This document shows, in pieces, positions 59,831 to 64,000 of a stretch of DNA of 64,000 bases. The stretch lies in NCBI RefSeq assembly GCF_019139535.1, contig NZ_CP077073.1, forward strand, positions 815,001 through 879,000, in the 5' to 3' direction. The stretch is from Pseudomonas muyukensis. Its GTDB lineage: Bacteria > Pseudomonadota > Gammaproteobacteria > Pseudomonadales > Pseudomonadaceae. The notes under the pieces were generated by a model. It was not told the DNA's origin. It did not search any database and saw only the letters and a list, made by a program, of their open reading frames with translations. A program made the position numbers and the translations under genes. Position 1 is the first letter of the stretch; every line of letters begins with the position of its first letter.

Positions 59831-60035
59831 AACAACCTGGCACGCCGCGAGAGTGTGCCGGGTTTAATAACCAAGCGTTTTGCGCTTGATTATAGGGCGG
59901 GGATTGTTACCGGTGCCGGTAATAAGTTTCGCTATACTCGGACTATTAGTTTCCGTTCAGCGGATGCTTTAATGAAATCCTGTTTTTGGGGTTGAGTGCA
60001 AAGTACCTTCTGTCTTACGTTAGGTGCAACGCCCA

Positions 60036-60060
60036 TCGCGGGGCAAGCCCGCTCCCCAGC
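60036..60060. repeat. Short REP element
   Basis: TCGCGGGGCAAGCCCGCTCC, the core of a common Pseudomonas REP, in the 59831-60128 gap. The rest of the gap holds no gene; a dyad TTACCGG-TG-CCGGTAA lies at 59907-59922 and an AAGCG/CGCTT hairpin near 59873-59887. Confidence 0.65.
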
Positions 60061-60128
60061 GATAGCCGCCGAACAGATACGGCAATACCTGCACTTTAGT
60101 AGTTCACAGGAAATAATGGCGGCAGCTC

Positions 60129-60779
60129 ATGTCGACACTTGAAAGTTCATCCTGGCAAGTCTCCTATCCGCCGTCGCTCGACTTCGGCCAACAACTCACC
60201 GCCGAACAACTGCAGCGCTCGATGCAGGACACCATGTCCCAGCATGAGGGCGGCCCAGTTTGGCTGTTCGCCTACGGTTCATTGATCTGGCGCCCCGAAT
60301 GCAACTCGATCGAGCGTCAGCGGGCACGGGTGCATGGCTACCACCGTGGCCTGTACCTATGGTCCCACGAGCACCGTGGCACCCCAGAGTGCCCGGGCCT
60401 GGTGTTCGGCCTGGACCGTGGTGGTTCCTGCAGCGGTTTCGCCTACCGCCTGGATGAAAGCAACCTCGACGACTCGCTCATGGCCCTGTGGCAGCGCGAA
60501 ATGCCGTACCCGGCCTATCGTCCACACTGGCTCAGCTGCCGCCTGGGCGATGGTAGCAAGGTGCAGGCGTTGGGCTTTGTGCTGGAGCGGCACCTGCCGT
60601 GCTACGCCGGCAACCTGCCGGACACCCTGTTCAGCCAGATTCTCGCCAGCGCCAAGGGGCGCTATGGCAGTACCCGGGATTATGTGGAACAGACCCTCAA
60701 CGCCCTGCGCAGCCACCAGATGCCCGATCGCAACCTGGAAGCGCGCTTTCGCCGGTGCCACAACCTGCGCGAGGCCTGA
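60129..60779 (+). CDS. ChaC-like gamma-glutamylcyclotransferase
   Basis: A 216-residue protein of the ChaC/GGCT family, which degrades gamma-glutamyl compounds such as glutathione to 5-oxoproline. The family loop is visible as FAYGSLIWRPE (about 47-57), and a candidate catalytic Glu lies in LWQREMPYPAY (about residue 123). Convergent with the ABC importer operon; 18 bp separate the stops. Confidence 0.9.
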   Translation: MSTLESSSWQVSYPPSLDFGQQLTAEQLQRSMQDTMSQHEGGPVWLFAYGSLIWRPECNSIERQRARVHGYHRGLYLWSHEHRGTPECPGLVFGLDRGGSCSGFAYRLDESNLDDSLMALWQREMPYPAYRPHWLSCRLGDGSKVQALGFVLERHLPCYAGNLPDTLFSQILASAKGRYGSTRDYVEQTLNALRSHQMPDRNLEARFRRCHNLREA

Positions 60780-60797
60780 GCCCCGCGCGGCTGCCGG

Positions 60798-61559
60798 TCA
60801 GTCCTGGGCGGCGGCGGTGCCGAGGAACTTGCGCAGGAACTGCCGAGTGCGTTCCTCCTGCGGGTTGGCGAACAACGCCTTGGCCTCGCCTTGCTCGACG
60901 ATCACCCCCTTGTCGAAGAAGATCACCCGGTTGGCCACGTCGCGGGCGAAGCTCATCTCGTGGGTGACGATGATCATCGTGCGCTTTTCCTCGGCCAGGC
61001 CGCGGATGGTCGCCAGCACCTCGCCCACCAGCTCGGGGTCGAGCGCCGAGGTGGGCTCGTCGAACAGGATCACCTCCGGCTCCATGGCCAGGGCGCGGGC
61101 GATGGCCACCCGCTGCTGCTGGCCACCGGACAGGCGCCGTGGATAGGCGTCTTCCTTGCCCGCCAGGCCGACCTTGGCCAGCAAGCGCTTGCCCAGCTCG
61201 ATGGCTTTGTCCCGTGGGGTCTTCTTGACGATCACCGGCCCTTCGATGACGTTCTCCAGGGCGGTGCGGTGGGGGAACAGGTTGAAGTTCTGGAACACGA
61301 ACCCGGCCTGCTGGCGCAGGCGCCGAATCGCCCCTTGCTGGCTGCCCAGCGGGCGGTTGGCGTCGATGCTGATATCACCGATCTGGATCCGCCCGGCATC
61401 GGGCGTCTCCAGCAGGTTCAGGCAGCGCAGGAAGGTGGTCTTGCCCGAGCCGCTGGGGCCGATGATGGCCACCACTTCGCCGGGCTGCACGGTCAGGTCG
61501 ATGCCCTTGAGCACGGTCTGGCCCTTGAACTGCTTGGTCAGGCCTTCTACTACGATCAT
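60798..61559 (-). CDS. tcyN: Amino-acid (cystine-type) ABC transporter ATPase
   Basis: A 253-residue polar-amino-acid ABC ATPase. Walker A GPSGSGKTT, signature LSGGQQQR and Walker B VILFDEPTSALD are intact, with the H-loop in IIVTHEM. It energises uptake through the permease encoded 2 bp upstream. Naming as cystine (TcyN) follows the binding-protein and neighbour context; the ATPase alone would not show it. Confidence 0.85.
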   Translation of the reverse strand: MIVVEGLTKQFKGQTVLKGIDLTVQPGEVVAIIGPSGSGKTTFLRCLNLLETPDAGRIQIGDISIDANRPLGSQQGAIRRLRQQAGFVFQNFNLFPHRTALENVIEGPVIVKKTPRDKAIELGKRLLAKVGLAGKEDAYPRRLSGGQQQRVAIARALAMEPEVILFDEPTSALDPELVGEVLATIRGLAEEKRTMIIVTHEMSFARDVANRVIFFDKGVIVEQGEAKALFANPQEERTRQFLRKFLGTAAAQD

Positions 61560-61561
61560 CT

Positions 61562-62230
61562 TCAGTGCTCCTGGTCGTGCTGGTTGACCCGTGCTTCCAT
61601 GCGGTTCTGCAAGTGCGCCAGGATACTGCACAGGATCCAGTAGACGACGGCAACGGCCAGGTACATGGTGAAGACTTCGAAGGTCCGGGCGGTGATCAAC
61701 TGCGCCTGGCGGAACAGCTCGGGCACCTGGATGGTCGCCGCCAGGGCGGTGTCCTTGACCAGCGAGATGAAGCTGTTGCCCAGTGGTGGCAGGGCGGTGC
61801 GCAGCGCCTGCGGCAGGATCGCCCGGCGCATGGCCTGGGTACGGGTCATGCCGATGCTGGCCGCGGCTTCCCACTGGCCGCGGTCGATCGAGGAGATCGC
61901 CGCGCGGAGGATTTCGCAGATATACGCCGCCATGTTGAGCGACAAGCCGATCAGCGAGGCCGGGATCGGGTCGAGCTCGATGCCGATCTGCGGCAGGCCG
62001 AAGTAGATCACGAACAGCTGCACCAGCAGCGGTGTGCCGCGGAAGAACGACACGTAGATGCGTGCCAGCCAGTCCAGCGGCAGGATCTTCGACAGGCGCA
62101 TCAGCGCCAGGGCAAAGCCCAGCACCAGGCCGAAGAACATGCCGCCGACGCTGAGCACTACGGTATAGCCCGCGCCCTTGAGCAGGAAGGGCGCGGAATC
62201 GACAACGAGTTGCAGGCTTTCAGCGATCAT
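61562..62230 (-). CDS. tcyL: Amino-acid (cystine-type) ABC transporter permease
   Basis: A 222-residue HisM/GlnP-type permease with four or five TM helices. The EAA loop EAAASIGMTRTQAMRRAILPQALR is the ATPase contact. Overlaps the binding-protein gene by 4 bp (ATGA). Confidence 0.85.
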   Translation of the reverse strand: MIAESLQLVVDSAPFLLKGAGYTVVLSVGGMFFGLVLGFALALMRLSKILPLDWLARIYVSFFRGTPLLVQLFVIYFGLPQIGIELDPIPASLIGLSLNMAAYICEILRAAISSIDRGQWEAAASIGMTRTQAMRRAILPQALRTALPPLGNSFISLVKDTALAATIQVPELFRQAQLITARTFEVFTMYLAVAVVYWILCSILAHLQNRMEARVNQHDQEH

Positions 62231-63033
62231 TTGGTGACATCGGCACCGAAGTATTTCTCGGACAGCTTGGCCAGCGAGCCGTCGGCCTTGAGCTTGTCGA
62301 TGGCCTTGTTCAGCGCAGCGAGCAGCTCAGGTTCGCCCTTGCGCAGGGCAACACCCGACTCCAGCTTGGAGAATTTCTCGCCGGCCAGTGCGGTCGGTTT
62401 CTTGTCCTTGGCGGTTTTCTGCACGTACTCGAGGGCGGCCAGGCGGTCGATCAGGATGGCGTCGATACGGCCATTGCGCAGGTCTGCGAACTTGGTGGGG
62501 TCATCTTCGTAGGTGCGCACATCGGCTGTCGGCACATCCTGTTTCACCCATTGCTCATAGTTGGTGCCCAGGCCGACACCGACCTTCTTGCCACCGAGGT
62601 CCGCGGCGGTCTTGATGTTCTTCTCGTTGTCACTGCCCTTGAGCACCAGGGCCTGAATGCCGGAAACAGTGTAAGGCTCGGAGAAGTCGTACTTCTTCTT
62701 GCGCTCTTCGGAGATGGTCACCTGGTTGATCACCACGTCCAGGCGCTTGGACTCCAGGGCAGCGAGGATGCCGTCCCATTTGGTCGGCTGTACCTTGGCC
62801 TTGACGCCCAGCTCCTTGGCCAGCAGTTCGGACAGCTCGACTTCGAAGCCGGCCAGCTTGCCATTCTCATCCTGGAAGCTGAACGGTGGGTAGGTGCCTT
62901 CCAGGCCGACGTTGATCACGCCCTTTTCCTGGATGGTCTTCAGTTGCTCGCCGGCGAACGCCTGGCCAAGCAGGCCGGTGCCGAGCAGCAGCGCCAGGCT
63001 GGCATTGAGAAGGGGTTTGGTGAATCTGGTCAT
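62227..63033 (-). CDS. tcyJ: Cystine/amino-acid-binding periplasmic protein
   Basis: A 268-residue SBP3-type solute-binding protein. The signal peptide ends GQAFA-GEQ (residue 27), and the binding core begins 'VINVGLEGTYPPFSFQDENGKLAGFEVELSELLAKELG'. It resembles FliY/TcyJ L-cystine-binding proteins. ATG 63033 is chosen over a longer frame because the signal peptide starts there. Divergent from the serine acetyltransferase gene, so both sides relate to cysteine supply. Confidence 0.85.
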   Translation of the reverse strand: MTRFTKPLLNASLALLLGTGLLGQAFAGEQLKTIQEKGVINVGLEGTYPPFSFQDENGKLAGFEVELSELLAKELGVKAKVQPTKWDGILAALESKRLDVVINQVTISEERKKKYDFSEPYTVSGIQALVLKGSDNEKNIKTAADLGGKKVGVGLGTNYEQWVKQDVPTADVRTYEDDPTKFADLRNGRIDAILIDRLAALEYVQKTAKDKKPTALAGEKFSKLESGVALRKGEPELLAALNKAIDKLKADGSLAKLSEKYFGADVTK

Positions 63034-63327
63034 TGGCAGGCCCCGCGCTTGTTGTGGAAGTAGTGAGGTGGCGACTATAGAGGTGGGCTGCATAGGCTGG
63101 GAAATAATAAAAAAACAGTTTGTTATTCCCATATTGCCTTTTGGCATGCATTGGCAGCATTGAGGGTAGCCATGAATGGAAAGCCCGTCAGCATTGCTTA
63201 TGCCCGACTTAGCGCAGGATGGAATAAAGCGTTGTTTTTTCCAAGGGGGGGATATGCCGTATCGTGTTCACACCCGCTCCTACGGGGGACGGGGCATATC
63301 GAGAAAGCCGCCTGGCAGGAGAACACC
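63034..63327. promoter_or_regulatory. Divergent tcyJ / epsC regulatory region
   Basis: 294 bp without a gene. It has an imperfect AT-rich dyad GGGAAATAATA...GTTATTCCC at 63099-63130 on the tcyJ side. On the epsC side, the inverted repeat GATATGCC (63251-63258)/GGCATATC (63293-63300) spans the leader. The latter could form a leader hairpin. No specific regulator site is claimed. Confidence 0.45.
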
Positions 63328-64000
63328 GTGAGCGAACAACCATCAATCGGGCATTGGCAATTGCAGGGCATCGTCAGTGGCCTGCGCAGCGCCCGCGAGC
63401 AGTGGCGCAGCAGCAATGGCCGCAGCAGCGGCGAGCAGGGTGGGCGCGAGCTGCCGTCGCGCGAGGCGCTGCGCCAGATCCTCGAGCAGTTGTGCGGCGC
63501 GCTGTTCCCGATGCGCCTGGGCCCGGTGGACCTGCGCGAGGAAAGCGAGGACTTCTACGTCGGCCACACCCTCGATGCCGCGCTTACCGCGCTGCTGGCC
63601 CAGGCGCGCCTGGAGCTGCGCTACGCCGCGCGCCACGGCAAGACCGAGGTTAGCGATGTCGATGCCCATGCCTTGCGCCTGATCCAGGACTTCGCCGCGG
63701 CCTTGCCGGCGCTGCGCGTGCTGCTCGACACCGATGTGCTGGCCGCCTACCACGGTGACCCGGCGGCGCGCAGCGTCGACGAGGTGCTGCTGTGCTACCC
63801 GGGCATCCTCGCCATCATCCACCACCGCCTGGCTCACCACCTGTACCGCGCCGGCCTGCCGCTGCTGGCGCGGATCAGCTCGGAGCTGGCGCATTCGGCC
63901 ACCGGCATCGACATCCATCCCGGCGCGCAGATCGGCCCGAGCTTCTTCATCGACCACGGCACCGGCGTGGTCATCGGCGAGACCGCGATCATCGGCGAGC
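63328..64000 (+). CDS. epsC: Serine O-acetyltransferase (EpsC-type), 5' part
   Basis: The reading frame is open to the window edge: 224 codons plus one base. The start is GTG at 63328, with AGGAG 6 nt upstream. A helical N-terminal domain (PSREALRQILEQL, then a long helical stretch) leads into the left-handed beta-helix (GIDIHPGAQIGPSFFIDHGTGVVIGE), with the catalytic His in the DHGTG motif. It forms O-acetylserine for cysteine synthesis. The 3' end is outside the window. Confidence 0.9.
   Translation, partial: MSEQPSIGHWQLQGIVSGLRSAREQWRSSNGRSSGEQGGRELPSREALRQILEQLCGALFPMRLGPVDLREESEDFYVGHTLDAALTALLAQARLELRYAARHGKTEVSDVDAHALRLIQDFAAALPALRVLLDTDVLAAYHGDPAARSVDEVLLCYPGILAIIHHRLAHHLYRAGLPLLARISSELAHSATGIDIHPGAQIGPSFFIDHGTGVVIGETAIIGE

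Overview
The window is Pseudomonas DNA, most likely from the P. putida group. The gene content and neighbours resemble P. entomophila, but the species call is an inference. Support comes from GC-rich coding sequence, the Pseudomonas-type 23S/5S genes, REP elements of the form 'GTAGGAGCGGCCTTG...TCGCGA' at most operon ends, the complete lap adhesion locus, and the genus-typical rho/trxA/ppx/ppk/hemB/ubiD neighbourhood.

Layout. (1) 1-3.4 kb: the 3' part of an rrn operon, with 23S and two tandem 5S genes, each followed by an intrinsic terminator. (2) 3.7-9.35 kb, minus strand: a four-gene pvf/mgo-type operon (heme-oxygenase-like DUF3050 protein, AurF-like diiron N-oxygenase, A-T-reductase NRPS, SRPBCC/polyketide-cyclase-like protein). 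Known relatives make small diazeniumdiolate or pyrazine-N-oxide signals or virulence factors. Upstream lie a 0.6 kb AT-rich gene-free region, a thioesterase-like gene lacking the nucleophilic serine, and a FadR-type GntR regulator with a palindromic operator. (3) 11.5-34 kb: the lap surface-adhesion locus. It holds the periplasmic protease LapG, the c-di-GMP receptor LapD, a small conserved protein, the 4648-residue adhesin LapA (14 kb, about 13 tandem 660-bp repeats), and the divergent type I secretion system LapE-LapB-LapC. Together they form one biofilm switch: LapEBC exports LapA, the LapA N-terminal retention module holds it at the surface, LapG cleaves it when c-di-GMP is low, and LapD sequesters LapG when c-di-GMP is high. 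(4) 34-41 kb: a WYL regulator, a Sel1-repeat protein, and a tightly coupled MarR/FUSC/DUF1656/HlyD/OprM-type efflux operon whose junctions all overlap by 4 nt. (5) 41.2-46.6 kb: a four-gene envelope cluster (COG3014 lipoprotein, YcfL, LpoB-like, CsgG/LpoB-like) divergent from a cytochrome c-FTR1 iron-permease fusion. (6) 46.7-60.8 kb: housekeeping genes, namely a YaiI-family protein, elbB, a sterol-desaturase-like hydroxylase overlapping a DedA gene tail to tail, hemB, ppk convergent with ppx, trxA, rho, ubiD, a ferredoxin-reductase and a ChaC-like cyclotransferase. (7) 60.8-64 kb: a cystine-type ABC importer divergent from a serine acetyltransferase that runs off the window, so both relate to cysteine supply.

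The parts that most deserve follow-up are the pvf-like operon with its serine-less thioesterase-like neighbour and structured upstream region, the recently homogenised LapA repeat array, and several regulatory dyads.
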